Assembly (NCBI GenBank): GCA_963812945.1
Contig: CAWEXD010000008.1
Location: 3,410,001-3,474,000 of the forward strand
Direction: 5' to 3'
Length of the DNA: 64,000 bases
From: DASRDR01 sp963812945 [NCBI: uncultured Candidatus Rokubacteria bacterium]
Lineage (GTDB): Bacteria > Methylomirabilota > Methylomirabilia > Rokubacteriales
The notes beneath the pieces were generated by a model that had not been told where the DNA came from, searched no databases, and saw nothing but the letters and a program-made list of their open reading frames with translations. Positions 48,089 through 57,697 of the stretch are shown here, in pieces. Position numbers and translations under genes: made by a program. Numbering within the stretch: the first letter of the stretch is position 1; every line of letters starts with the position of its first letter.

Positions 48089-49918
48089 ATGAAAGAGTTC
48101 GAAAAGAAGGCGAATCCTCCCCGCGAACCCGAGGGCGTCAAGGGCGGCGGCCTGTCGAAGTTCCTGCCGATGAGCGAGTCCGCCTACCGCCGCCGTCTGA
48201 CGGAGTACGAGATCCAGATCCAGGACCTCCAGGCCCACTCCCGGGCGCTGGAGTCCGAGGTCGTCCACCTCCGCAAGAAGCTGGAAGAAATCCCCAAGGA
48301 TTTTGTCGTCCTGGAGAACAAGCTGCGCGAGGCGAACCGCCAGCTGGTCCAGGCCTTCAATCAGAACGAGAAGCTCGTGAACACGCTGTACGAGGCGCGC
48401 GAGCAGATCTCCTCCCTGAAGGAGGAGGTCGACAAGCTGTGCGCGCCACCTTCCAGCTACGGCGTGTTCCTGTCCCTCAACGACGACGGCACGGTGAACA
48501 TCCTCTCGAGCGGGCGCAAGGTGAAGGTCAACCTGCACCCCTCGATCGGGAAGGACGCGATCAAGCCCGGCCAGGAGCTGGTCCTCAACGAGGGCCTCAA
48601 CGTCATCGAGACGGCGGGCTACGAGATCCAGGGCGAGGTCGTCATCATGAAGGAGGCCCTGGACGAGGCCCGCGCGGTCGTGACGGTGCGCGCGGACGAG
48701 GAGAAGGTCGCGGTCATCGCCGAGCCCCTCCGCCCGACCAAGCTGAAGGTCGGCGATCACCTCCTCATGGATGCGAAGTCGGGCTACCTCCTGGAGAAGC
48801 TGCCGAAGAGCGAGGTCGAAGATCTCGCCCTCGAGGAGGTCCCGGATATCCAGTACGAGGACATCGGAGGGCTGTCGACGCAGATCGAGGCGATCCGGGA
48901 CGCCGTGGAGCTCCCGTACCTCTACGCCGACTACTACCGCGAGCACAAGCTCGCGCCGCCCAAGGGCGTGCTGCTCTACGGCCCCCCCGGCTGCGGCAAG
49001 ACGATGATCGCCAAGGCGGTGGCCAACAATCTCGCCCAGAAGGTGTCGGAGAAGCGCGGGGAGAAGATCAAGGGCTTCTTCATGAACATCAAGGGCCCGG
49101 AGCTCCTCAACAAGTACGTGGGCGAGACCGAGCGGAAGATCCGCGAGATCTTCACGAAGGCCAAGGAGAAGGCCGCCGAGGACGTGCCCGTCGTGGTGTT
49201 CTTCGACGAGATGGACGCGCTCTTCCGGACGCGCGGCTCGGGGATCTCGTCCGACGTCGAGACGACGATCGTGCCGCAGCTCCTGGCCGAGATCGACGGG
49301 GTCGAGGGGCTCAAGAACGTCATCGTGATCGGCGCCTCGAACCGGCAGGACCTGATCGATCCCGCCATCCTCCGGCCGGGTCGGCTCGACGTGAAGATCA
49401 AGATCGACCGGCCGGACCGCCAGGCGGCGGCCGACATCATGGTCAGGTACCTCACCTCGGACATCCCGATGCACGAGCAGGAGCTCGAGCCGCACGGCGG
49501 CGACATCCAGGCGGCCATCACCCGGCTCATCGAGACGGCCGTCGACACCATGTACGCCACCGGGGACGACAACCGCTTCCTGGAGGTCACCTACGCGAAC
49601 GGGGACAAGGAGCTCTTGTACTTCAAGGACTTCGCCTCGGGCGCGATGATGGAGTCGGTCGTGCGCCGCGCCAAGAAGCTCGCCCTCAAGCGCTACATCG
49701 CGAGCGGCGAGAAGGGCGTGAAGCTCGACGACCTGGTGGCGGCGGTGCGGGAGGAGTTCAAGGAGAACGAGGACCTCCCCAACACGACCAACCCCGACGA
49801 CTGGGCCAAGATCGCGGGGAAGAAGGGCGAGCGCATCGTCTACGTCAAACCGCTCACGGGCGAGAGCAAGGACAAGAACCGGCCCGTGGAGCGCATGACC
49901 ACCGGTCAATACCTGTAA
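48089..49918 (+). CDS. mpa: proteasome-associated AAA ATPase (Mpa/ARC)
   Basis: A 609-residue hexameric unfoldase feeding tagged substrates to the 20S core. An N-terminal coiled coil (about 30-110) would bind a Pup-like modifier. Tandem OB domains follow (about 110-240), then one AAA module with Walker A GPPGCGKT near residue 298, Walker [10 protein letters not shown] near 370 and the Arg-finger region LRPGRLD. The extreme C-terminus is GQYL, the gate-opening motif of bacterial proteasomal ATPases. First gene of the locus, with its own promoter and a terminator-like hairpin after it. Confidence 0.97.
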   Translation: MKEFEKKANPPREPEGVKGGGLSKFLPMSESAYRRRLTEYEIQIQDLQAHSRALESEVVHLRKKLEEIPKDFVVLENKLREANRQLVQAFNQNEKLVNTLYEAREQISSLKEEVDKLCAPPSSYGVFLSLNDDGTVNILSSGRKVKVNLHPSIGKDAIKPGQELVLNEGLNVIETAGYEIQGEVVIMKEALDEARAVVTVRADEEKVAVIAEPLRPTKLKVGDHLLMDAKSGYLLEKLPKSEVEDLALEEVPDIQYEDIGGLSTQIEAIRDAVELPYLYADYYREHKLAPPKGVLLYGPPGCGKTMIAKAVANNLAQKVSEKRGEKIKGFFMNIKGPELLNKYVGETERKIREIFTKAKEKAAEDVPVVVFFDEMDALFRTRGSGISSDVETTIVPQLLAEIDGVEGLKNVIVIGASNRQDLIDPAILRPGRLDVKIKIDRPDRQAAADIMVRYLTSDIPMHEQELEPHGGDIQAAITRLIETAVDTMYATGDDNRFLEVTYANGDKELLYFKDFASGAMMESVVRRAKKLALKRYIASGEKGVKLDDLVAAVREEFKENEDLPNTTNPDDWAKIAGKKGERIVYVKPLTGESKDKNRPVERMTTGQYL

Positions 49919-49927
49919 GCGGAAGGG

Positions 49928-49966
49928 GTGAGGGGCGGAGGGCAGCGCTCCCCTCACTCCTTTTCT
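49928..49966 (+). terminator. intrinsic terminator after mpa
   Basis: GTGAGGGG (49928-49935) pairs with CCCCTCAC (49950-49957), followed by TCCTTTTCTG. It lies 10 bases after the mpa stop and 75 bases before dop, so it would separate or attenuate expression between the ATPase and the rest of the locus. Confidence 0.65.
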
Positions 49967-50039
49967 GTCGGTCGCGTCCCACCGGAGAGGCCCGCGGGCG
50001 GCGGCGGGAGCGGGTGACGCGAGCCGGCGCGAGGGCGGT

Positions 50040-51536
50040 ATGGCAATCCCGAAGGTGATGGGGATCGAGACCGAGTACGGGATCACGGTCCGGAACCAGC
50101 CGGACTTCAACCCGATCCTGTCCTCGCTCCTCCTCATCAACTCCTACGAGACGTACCGCACGGCCCGCATCCGCTGGGACTACGAGGCCGAGAGCCCGCT
50201 CAGGGATGCCCGGGGCTTCGAGTACGCCGAGGAGAAGGAGCTGCCGTCCAAGGAAGAGTCGCGCCTCATCAACCTCATCCTGCCCAACGGGGCCCGCTTC
50301 TACGTCGACCACGCCCACCCCGAGTACTCCACCCCCGAGTGCACGAACCCGCGGGACCTCGTGATCTGGGACCGGGCGGGCGAGCGGATCCTCGACCTCG
50401 CGCGCCGGCGCGCGGAGGCGGCGTCCCCGCCCGAGCAGCGCATCCTCATCTACAAGAACAACACCGATTCGAAGGGGAACAGCTACGGCACCCACGAGAA
50501 CTACCTCATGGACCGCCGGTGCCCCTTCACACGGATCGTGCAGCACCTGATGCCGTTCCTGGTCACACGCCAGATTTTCACCGGCGCGGGCAAGGTCGGG
50601 TCGGAGAACAACCTCGAGTACACCGAGTACCAGGTGTCCCAGCGCGCGGACTTCCTCGAGACGGAGGTCGGGCTGGAGACGATGCACTCCCGCCCCATCA
50701 TCAACACGCGGGACGAGCCGCACGCCGACCCCGAGAAGTACCGGCGCCTCCACGTCATCGTGGGCGACGCCAACATGTCCGAGGTAGCGAACTACCTGAA
50801 GGTCGGAACCACGGCGATCGTCCTGTCCATGCTCGAGGACGACTTCATCGACAGTGATCTCTCGCTGGAGAACCCCGTCCAGAGCTTCCGGGTGGTCTCT
50901 CGAGACCTCGCCTGCCGGGCGCCGATCCGGCTGCGGGACGGGCGGACCACGACGGCGATCGGCCTCCAGCGCGAGTTCCTGGAGCTGGCGCATCGCTACT
51001 ACCGTGACCGGGAGCTCGACACGGTGACCAAGGACGTGCTCGTGCGGTGGGAGTACGTGCTGGACCGGCTCGCCCAGGATCCGATGTCGCTCAACCGCGA
51101 GCTGGACTGGGTCATCAAGCTCGATCTCCTCGAGAACTACCGGGCGAAGCACGGGGTGGGCTGGACGGATTCCCGGGTGGCGATGATCGACCTCCAGTAT
51201 CACGACATCCGCCCGGGCAAGGGGCTCTACTACCGGCTCGAGCAGTCCGACGCGGTGGAGCGGATCGCGAGCGACGACGAGATCGTCCGCGCCGTCCACG
51301 ACCCTCCGCGCGACACCCGCGCGTACTTCCGGGGGATGTGTCTGCAGCGCTACTCCGAGGACATCGTCTCGGCCTCGTGGGACTCGGTCCTCTTCGATCT
51401 CAAGGAGGGGCCGCTCAAGAAGATCTTCATGCTCGAGCCGCTCCGGGGCACCGAGGCCATGGTTCGCCGGCTCTTCGACCAGTCGCCGACCGCCCGGGAC
51501 CTCCTCAAGAACATCGCGAAGCCGACCAGCGTCTAG
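50040..51536 (+). CDS. dop: deamidase/depupylase Dop
   Basis: A 498-residue glutamine-synthetase-fold enzyme of the Dop/PafA family. MGIETEYGITV carries the ATP/Mg Glu, followed by [64 protein letters not shown] and [28 protein letters not shown]...ASWDSVLFDL at the C-terminus is Dop-like rather than PafA-like. Dop deamidates Pup-Gln and removes Pup from substrates. It stands between mpa and prcB as in actinobacteria, but no pup gene follows it. Confidence 0.93.
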   Translation: MAIPKVMGIETEYGITVRNQPDFNPILSSLLLINSYETYRTARIRWDYEAESPLRDARGFEYAEEKELPSKEESRLINLILPNGARFYVDHAHPEYSTPECTNPRDLVIWDRAGERILDLARRRAEAASPPEQRILIYKNNTDSKGNSYGTHENYLMDRRCPFTRIVQHLMPFLVTRQIFTGAGKVGSENNLEYTEYQVSQRADFLETEVGLETMHSRPIINTRDEPHADPEKYRRLHVIVGDANMSEVANYLKVGTTAIVLSMLEDDFIDSDLSLENPVQSFRVVSRDLACRAPIRLRDGRTTTAIGLQREFLELAHRYYRDRELDTVTKDVLVRWEYVLDRLAQDPMSLNRELDWVIKLDLLENYRAKHGVGWTDSRVAMIDLQYHDIRPGKGLYYRLEQSDAVERIASDDEIVRAVHDPPRDTRAYFRGMCLQRYSEDIVSASWDSVLFDLKEGPLKKIFMLEPLRGTEAMVRRLFDQSPTARDLLKNIAKPTSV

Positions 51537-51595
51537 GCCCGGAGGCCGGGCCGGCGGGCGCGCCGGAAGGCGCGGCGTCCGGCGAGACCCGGCTG

Positions 51596-51601
51596 TATAA
51601 T
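51596..51601 (+). promoter_or_regulatory. TATAAT -10 box upstream of prcB
   Basis: Perfect TATAAT 21 bases before the prcB ATG, preceded by TG directly (TGTATAAT). No -35 is evident. It suggests a separate short-leader transcript for prcB-prcA-pafA. Confidence 0.45.
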
Positions 51602-51622
51602 CCCTCCACGGGCCACCCCCAC

Positions 51623-52441
51623 ATGCACGAGCCCTGGCAAGGTCTCTTCGGTCGCTCCGTGAACCGGAGCTTCGTGGACCTCCTCCGGCAGGAGGCGCCC
51701 GACTTGCTCGCCCCGAAGCTCGTCCCGAGCGCGGGGTCGCCGCCCGATGCCCACGGCCTGGCGGGGGTCCCGACGGGGACGACGATCCTCGCGCTGCGAT
51801 ACGCCGACGGTGTCATCATCGCCGGCGACCGGCAGGCCACCGAGGGCTACCAGATCGCCCACCGGCGGATCGAGAAGGTCTACAAGACCGACGAGCACTC
51901 CGCGGTGGCGATCGCCGGCGCGGCCGGGCCGGCGATCGAGATGGCCCGCCTGTTCCAGACCGAGCTCGAGCACTACGAGAAGGTGGAGGGCGACGGCTTG
52001 TCCCTCGAGGGCAAGGCGAACAAGCTCGGCCAGATGATCCGGATGAACCTCCCGATGGCGATGCAGGGCCTGGTGGTCGTGCCCATCTTCGCCGGCTACG
52101 ACGTGCGCCGCGCCGAGGGGCGGATCTTCAACTACGACGTCACCGGGGGCCGGTACGAGGAGACCAACTACGCGGCGACCGGCTCGGGTGGCAAGGACGC
52201 GCGCACCACGCTCAAAAAGGTGTACCGGACGGGCTCGTCGCGCGAGGAGGGGATCCGCTGGGCGGTCGAGGCGCTCGTCGACGCGGCGGAGGAAGACGTG
52301 GGAACGGGGGGCCCTGACTTCGTCCACGAAATCTTCCCGAGCATGAAGATCATCACCCGCGCCGGGTTCGAGGACGTGGCCGAGGCGGTCGTGCGGGCCC
52401 AGTGCGAGGCCGTGCTGGCGGCGCGACGCCAGGAGCGCTGA
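51623..52441 (+). CDS. prcB: 20S proteasome beta subunit
   Basis: A 272-residue catalytic proteasome subunit made with a 52-residue propeptide. Cleavage before Thr53 (in VPTG-TTILALRYADGVIIAGDRQAT) would expose the N-terminal Thr nucleophile. The Asp in GDRQAT and Lys in RRIEKVYK complete the active site. NYAATGSGGKDARTTLKK is the conserved Ser/Gly loop region. It precedes prcA by 4 bases. A shorter start is unlikely because the propeptide NRSFVDLL segment is typical. Confidence 0.96.
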   Translation: MHEPWQGLFGRSVNRSFVDLLRQEAPDLLAPKLVPSAGSPPDAHGLAGVPTGTTILALRYADGVIIAGDRQATEGYQIAHRRIEKVYKTDEHSAVAIAGAAGPAIEMARLFQTELEHYEKVEGDGLSLEGKANKLGQMIRMNLPMAMQGLVVVPIFAGYDVRRAEGRIFNYDVTGGRYEETNYAATGSGGKDARTTLKKVYRTGSSREEGIRWAVEALVDAAEEDVGTGGPDFVHEIFPSMKIITRAGFEDVAEAVVRAQCEAVLAARRQER

Positions 52442-52445
52442 CGCG

Positions 52446-53171
52446 ATGCCGCTCCCCTATTACGTGTCGCCCGAGCAGATGATGAAGGACAAGGCCGAGT
52501 ATGCCCGGAAGGGCATCGCGCGGGGCCGGTCCATCGTCGCCCTCGAGTACCAGGACGGTGTCCTCCTGGTCGCCGAGAATCCCTCCAACCTGCTCCACAA
52601 GATCTCCGAGATCTACGACCGGATCGCGTTCGCGGGGGTCGGCAAGTACAACGAGTTCGAGAACCTGCGGATCGCGGGCGTGCGGCACGCCGACCTGCGC
52701 GGGTACTCCTACCACCGCGAGGACGTGACCGCGAAGGCGCTGGCCAACGCCTACTCCCAGGCCCTCGGGAACATCTTCACCGAAGGGCTCAAGCCGTTCG
52801 AAGTCGAGCTGCTGGTCGCGGAGGTGACCGACCACGCAAACGGCAAGAACGAGATGTACCATGTCCTCTACGACGGCTCGATCGAGGACGAGCACAACTA
52901 CGCCGCAATGGGGGGGCAGGCGGAGGAGATCCGCCGATTCCTCAAGGAGCAGTATCGGGAGGGGGCCCCCCTTGCCGAGGCCGTCCGACTGGGGATCCGT
53001 TCGCTGACGGTCACGCAGAACAAGACGCTGACGGAACGCGACCTCGAAGTCGCCGTGCTCGACCGACAGCGCGATCGCCGGAAGTTCCGGCGCGTCGCGA
53101 ATGGCGAGCTGCGCGCGATCCTCGGGCGTCCCGACCCGCCAGAGGGCGGCCGGCCCATGGGGACGTCATGA
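52446..53171 (+). CDS. prcA: 20S proteasome alpha subunit
   Basis: A 241-residue alpha subunit that forms the outer rings and the gate. [27 protein letters not shown] is the gating N-terminus, with [43 protein letters not shown] and [18 protein letters not shown] following. The C-terminal extension beyond the fold is Arg-rich. Its stop overlaps the pafA start (ATGA), so core particle and ligase are translationally coupled. Confidence 0.96.
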   Translation: MPLPYYVSPEQMMKDKAEYARKGIARGRSIVALEYQDGVLLVAENPSNLLHKISEIYDRIAFAGVGKYNEFENLRIAGVRHADLRGYSYHREDVTAKALANAYSQALGNIFTEGLKPFEVELLVAEVTDHANGKNEMYHVLYDGSIEDEHNYAAMGGQAEEIRRFLKEQYREGAPLAEAVRLGIRSLTVTQNKTLTERDLEVAVLDRQRDRRKFRRVANGELRAILGRPDPPEGGRPMGTS

Positions 53172-54523
53172 AGCGTCGCATCTTCGGGCTCGAGAACGAG
53201 TACGGGCTGACCTGCACGCTGAACGGCCAGCGCCGGCTGTCCCCCGACAACGTCGCGCGCTACCTGTTCGAGAAGGTCATTCCGGGCGCCCGCAACGCCA
53301 ACGTGTTCCTGGAGAACGGCGCCCGCCTCTACCTCGACACCGGGTTCCATCCCGAGTACGCGACACCCGAGTGCGACGACGTCATGGACCTCGTCGTCTA
53401 CGACAAGGCCGGCGAGCGGATCGTGGAGGATCTCCTGCACCAGGCGGAGAAGCGGCTCCGCGAGGACGGGATCTCGGGCAACATCCTCCTCTTCAAGAAC
53501 AACACCGACTCCGCCGGCAACTCGTACGGGTGCCACGAGAACTACCTGGTGTCGCGCGACGTCTCGTTCCAGCGGCTCGCCGAGGCCCTGATCCCGTTCT
53601 TCGTGACGCGCCAGATCTTCGCGGGCGCCGGCAAGGTGCTCCAGACGCCGCGGGGCTTCCACTACTGCCTCTCGCAGCGCGCCCAGCACATCTGCCAGGA
53701 GATCTCGGGCGCGACGACGTCGTCCCGCTCCATCATCAACACGCGCGACGAGCCGCACGCGGATGCCGAGAAGTACCGGCGGCTCCACGTGATCGTCGGC
53801 GACTCGAACATGTCGGAGGTCGCGACCTATCTGAAGGTCGGCACCACCGCCGTGGTGCTGGACATGATCGAGGACGGCTACTTCGACCGGGACTACAGCC
53901 TCCAGTCACCGGTCCAGGCCATCCGGGACATCTCCCACGACCCCGGGCTCCGTGAGACGGTGAAGCTGAAGGACGGGCGGGCCTTGACCGCCCTCGAGAT
54001 CCAGAAGGAGTACCTGGAGGCCTGCCTGACGTACGCGCAGCACGTCGACGCCGACCCGATCACGCGGGACATCCTGGACCGCTGGACCGACATGCTGACC
54101 CGGCTCGAGACCGATCCCGCCCAGTGCGACCGCGAGGTCGACTGGGTCATCAAGCGCCAGGTGATCGAGGACTACATGGCGAAGCACCGCCTGTCGTGGC
54201 GGGACCCCCGGGTGTCCCTGATCGACCTCCAGTACCACGACATCCGGCCCTTCAAGGGCGTCTACTACCTCCTCGCGCGGAACGACCGCGTGGACCGGAT
54301 GGTGCGCGACGAGCAGGTGGAGCAGGCCAAGCACACGCCGCCCCAGACGACCCGCGCCCGGCTCCGCGGAGAGTTCATCCGCCGCGCGAACCTCAAGGGC
54401 AAGGACTACCGGGTCGACTGGGTCTACCTGAAGCTGAACGACCCCGAGCGCGAGACCATCCTCTGCAAGGACCCGTTCCAGGCCCACGACGAGCGGGTCG
54501 AGCGCCTGATCCGGTCGTTCTAG
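53168..54523 (+). CDS. pafA: Pup-protein ligase PafA
   Basis: A 451-residue ligase that joins the C-terminal Glu of a Pup-like modifier to substrate lysines. [11 protein letters not shown], the [17 protein letters not shown] segment, [71 protein letters not shown] and [11 protein letters not shown]...DWVYLKLND match mycobacterial-type PafA along the whole length. Coupled to prcA. A short hairpin (54526-54557) follows in the gap before the convergent glycosyltransferase. Confidence 0.95.
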   Translation: MKRRIFGLENEYGLTCTLNGQRRLSPDNVARYLFEKVIPGARNANVFLENGARLYLDTGFHPEYATPECDDVMDLVVYDKAGERIVEDLLHQAEKRLREDGISGNILLFKNNTDSAGNSYGCHENYLVSRDVSFQRLAEALIPFFVTRQIFAGAGKVLQTPRGFHYCLSQRAQHICQEISGATTSSRSIINTRDEPHADAEKYRRLHVIVGDSNMSEVATYLKVGTTAVVLDMIEDGYFDRDYSLQSPVQAIRDISHDPGLRETVKLKDGRALTALEIQKEYLEACLTYAQHVDADPITRDILDRWTDMLTRLETDPAQCDREVDWVIKRQVIEDYMAKHRLSWRDPRVSLIDLQYHDIRPFKGVYYLLARNDRVDRMVRDEQVEQAKHTPPQTTRARLRGEFIRRANLKGKDYRVDWVYLKLNDPERETILCKDPFQAHDERVERLIRSF

Positions 54524-54596
54524 CACGCCGCCACGCCCCGTCCCGTCCGAGGCGGCGGGTGCGCCCGTGAGCGCTTCCCGGTCGAACCGCCGACCC

Positions 54597-56049
54597 CTAG
54601 GGCGACGTCCGCTCGACGATCGAAAAGGGGTGCCGGGAGTACAGCACGCGGTAGCTCGTGCGGTCGGAGCCGTCGCTCAATCGGTGGTCGATGACCTTGA
54701 GCGCGGCCGCGGGGTCGTCACAGGACGTCCTCGTCGCCCCGAGATGGAACCTGACGAGGAACGGCGCCCTCCACGGCCGCAGGTTGACGCAGTCCGCCAG
54801 GAGCTTGTCCTCCAGCCGGTTCCCCAGCTCCGAGGCCGCCCGCTGGAAGAAGGTCTCCCGCGGGCGGGTGTCGCGAAGAAACAGTGACGGAACGGTGGCG
54901 GACAGCACGAGCGTCGCGATCGCGCCGATGACGCAGCACTGCGCATAGCGCCGCTGCATCCAGCCTTCGGAGGCCACGTATCGGAGCGCCACCGCCGCCA
55001 TCAGGCTCGACCCCGCGTAGTGGATCGCGACGTACCAGAACGCCTTGTGTGCCAGGAGCGTGAAACCCAGGAACGTGCCCCCGGTCACGAGAGCGCCCAG
55101 GATCAGGGCCGGCGCCGCGGCCCGGTCCTTCTTCCAGATGACCAGCGGAATGCTGAGAAGCACGACTGGCAGCCACGGCCAGTATCGGGAGAAGACCCGC
55201 ACGTAGTACCAGAGATCGTTGGGCTTTTCTTCATCGAGTACCGTCGCCTTCCATTCGACCCGGAAGTACTGCGCCGAAGAACGACTGCCCGGTCACGGCG
55301 TAGTGCCAGAGGTCCACGGCCGAGAGCAGCGCGAGGGACACGACGACGGCGCCCGACAGGTGAGCCAACAGCCAGCCCCACGAAACCCTGAACCGGGCCA
55401 GCGTGCCCGGGACGAGCCAGGCCAGACCCCGGAACGCGACGATGACCGCCACGGCCAGGACTGCCGGAGGGCCCTTGGCCAGGAAGGCCAGCCCCAGGGA
55501 CAGCCCCGCGAGAACGGTGTAGGCGTACGTCCGCGATTCGCCCGCTCTGAGATGGCAGTAGATGGTCAGCATGATGCAGAGCATCAACGCCGGCTCGAGC
55601 ATGGGGCTGCGTCCGCCCTTGACGAACTGCGGGGTCAACGCCAGCACCGTTGCGGCGAGAAGCCCGTATCGGTGGTCGATCAGACGGCGCCCGAGACGAT
55701 AGGTCAGCAGGACCGTGAGCGTGGAGAGCACCACGATCGGGATGATCGCGGTCGTGGTGCTCACGCCGAACAGCGCCATCCACACGCCCAGCATCCACGG
55801 GGTCAAGTGCGGATGCTCGTGAAACGGAGCCCGCATCCAGGTCAGCACGACCCACTCCACGAGTGGCTTCGGCACCAACTCCTTGGCGACGAGGGCGTAG
55901 ACGACGTCGTCAACCGAGTGAAAGGTCTCGTTCTCGATCTGGTTCCACAGGATGACCGCCGCAAGAAACATCATCGCGGCGACTTGCCGGGCCTCCGGCA
56001 AGGCAAGGAGCTCGCGGAAGGACTCGGCGCGTACCCGCCGTGCTGTCAT
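54597..56049 (-). pseudogene. GT39-type membrane glycosyltransferase with an internal frameshift
   Basis: Two frames together encode one ArnT/PMT-like glycosyltransferase. The N-terminal part (ATG 56049 to a stop at 55231) has HSVDDVVYALVAKEL with the acidic pair, several TM helices and LAFLAKGPPAVLAVAV. The C-terminal part (to 54597) continues with WYYVRVFSRYWPWLPVVL and more TM helices. The join is near 55265-55278: after GQSFFG the frame must shift to read AQYFRVEWKATVLDEEKPND, which is protein-like. A one-base loss or two-base gain there, real or a sequencing error, explains the break. Such enzymes transfer sugars from polyprenyl phosphates in the membrane. Confidence 0.8.
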
Positions 56050-56221
56050 GCTCGCTCCCGTGGGCTCGGCGAGCGACGGCCTCACGATCGCCGGCTGTGC
56101 GCCAGTCATCCTGGGCCGGCGCGGGCGCGCGGTCAAGGCAGTTTCGGCGGCGCACCGCAGGACGCCGCAGCAGGAAGTGAAGTCCTCCGGCCGCGCGGAG
56201 CCGCCGGGAGGCCGACCCGCG

Positions 56222-56227
56222 TATAAT
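56222..56227 (+). promoter_or_regulatory. TATAAT -10 box of the MFS gene (leaderless layout)
   Basis: Perfect TATAAT separated by 8 bases from the ATG at 56236, the same spacing as at 47854-47859. The start site would coincide with the start codon. Confidence 0.5.
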
Positions 56228-56235
56228 CCCGCACC

Positions 56236-57486
56236 ATGACGACTGCTGCCCCGGCCGGGCCCCGCGTCTTCTACGGCTGGATCGTCCTGGCCGCCTCGGT
56301 CGCCGTGATCGCCGTCGGCACCGGCACCATCTTCTCGCTGGCGGTGTTCCTCCGCCCGCTCGAGGAGGAGTTCGGGTGGACCCGGTCCCTGATCTCCGGG
56401 ATCGCCCTCGTCAACTGGATCATCTTCGGAGTCGGCTCGTTCGCGTGGGGGGCCCTCTCCGACCGGATCGGCGCGCGGCGCGTCGTCGGAACGGGCGCCG
56501 GCATCCTGGGCGCGGCCCTGGTCCTGTCGAGCCAGGTCCGCTCGGCGGCCGAGCTCTACGCGGCGTTCGGAGTCCTCGGCGCGATCGGCGCCAGCGCCTT
56601 CTACGTCCCGCTGGCGGCGACGGCCACGCGCTGGTTCGCAGTGCGCCGGGGCCTGGCCATGGGGATCATCTCCGGAGGCATGGGGCTCGGCATCTTCCTG
56701 GTGCCCCCGACCGCCCGCGGCCTCATCACCGGGCTCGGGTGGCGGCCGGCCTTCGCGGTCTTCGGCGCGCTCGCCTGGGCCGTGGGGCTCGTGGCCATGC
56801 GGTATCTCGTGGACCGGCCCGAGGATCGCGGGCTCCGGAGCTACGGCCACGCGCTCGCGCCGACCGAGCCGCGCGACGGGACGGCGGGCCTGACGCCGGC
56901 CGACGCGCTCCGCCACCCGGCCTTCTGGGGCGTGGCCCTCATCCACTTCGGCTGCTGCGCCGCGCACTCGGGGCCGATCTTCCACATGGTGGCGCACGCA
57001 ATGGACCTCGGCGTCACCAAGATGGCCGCGGCCTCGATGCTCGGACTCTCGGGCGCCACCAGCATCGCCGGCCGGCTGTCGAGCGGTCTCCTCGCCGACC
57101 GGTTCGGCGCCAAGCCCGCGCTGGTGGGCATGCTGGCGCTCCAGGCGGCCATCCTCGCCGGGTACCTGTACGCCGACGGCGCGGTGTCGCTCTTCGCCGT
57201 GGCCATGGCCTTCGGCGTGGCCTACGGCGGCGCGATGCCCCTCTACGCCCTCGTGGCGCGCGAGTTCTTCGGGGAGCGGGTGGTCGGCACGACCTTCGGC
57301 GGCATCTTCTTCATCTCCTGCATCGGCATGGGTCTGGGGGCCTACGGGGGCGGGTTTCTCTTCGACCGGCTCGGCACGTACTGGAGCCTCCACCTGGCCA
57401 GCACGCTCGTCGGGGCCGGAGCGGTCATGGTGGCCATGGCGCTCCGGGCGCCGGCGCGCGCGCCGGTGGTGATCGCAGGCCACTGA
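56236..57486 (+). CDS. major facilitator superfamily transporter (monocarboxylate/oxalate-formate-like)
   Basis: A 416-residue, 12-TM MFS protein: FYGWIVLAASVAVIAVGTGTIFSLAVFL, FGWTRSLISGIALVNWIIFGVGSFAWGALSDRIGARRV and LSSGLLADRFGAKPAL carry the family loops. It resembles the OFA/MCT branch that carries organic anions. The substrate is unknown. No Shine-Dalgarno precedes the ATG; transcription probably starts at it. Confidence 0.9.
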   Translation: MTTAAPAGPRVFYGWIVLAASVAVIAVGTGTIFSLAVFLRPLEEEFGWTRSLISGIALVNWIIFGVGSFAWGALSDRIGARRVVGTGAGILGAALVLSSQVRSAAELYAAFGVLGAIGASAFYVPLAATATRWFAVRRGLAMGIISGGMGLGIFLVPPTARGLITGLGWRPAFAVFGALAWAVGLVAMRYLVDRPEDRGLRSYGHALAPTEPRDGTAGLTPADALRHPAFWGVALIHFGCCAAHSGPIFHMVAHAMDLGVTKMAAASMLGLSGATSIAGRLSSGLLADRFGAKPALVGMLALQAAILAGYLYADGAVSLFAVAMAFGVAYGGAMPLYALVAREFFGERVVGTTFGGIFFISCIGMGLGAYGGGFLFDRLGTYWSLHLASTLVGAGAVMVAMALRAPARAPVVIAGH

Positions 57487-57596
57487 CGCGGGCGCGGGGC
57501 CAGTCCACCGCGGCGGCCGCCGGCTCGGTCGTCATCCAGGTCCGTCCCGCGGGCCCCGTCGAGGGCAAGTGCGCGTCACGCCGGGGCCTTCCCCGG

Positions 57597-57626
57597 TTGA
57601 CACCTCCGGGCGGCCGGTGCTATAGA
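57597..57626 (+). promoter_or_regulatory. sigma70 promoter of the ABC importer operon
   Basis: TTGACA (57597-57602), 18-base spacer, TATAGA (57621-57626) with an upstream TGC making it an extended -10. It lies 71 bases before the solute-binding gene. This is the best promoter match in the window. Confidence 0.7.
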
Positions 57627-57697
57627 AGCGACGATCCCCCGAACCGACAGGCAGCCCACAATCCAGTACCCACTTCGCCACGTGTGAGGAGGCGCCC

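Noticed and set aside
49928-50017. 29-residue frame (GTG start) between mpa and dop as a candidate Pup
   Set aside because: It starts inside the terminator hairpin, has no ribosome site, is Gly/Pro/Arg-rich rather than acidic and ends in GGGGSG, not GGE or GGQ.
54526-54557. Hairpin CGCCGCC/GGCGGCG after pafA as a terminator
   Set aside because: 18-base loop and no T tract make it weak; GC-rich pairing of this size is expected by chance here.
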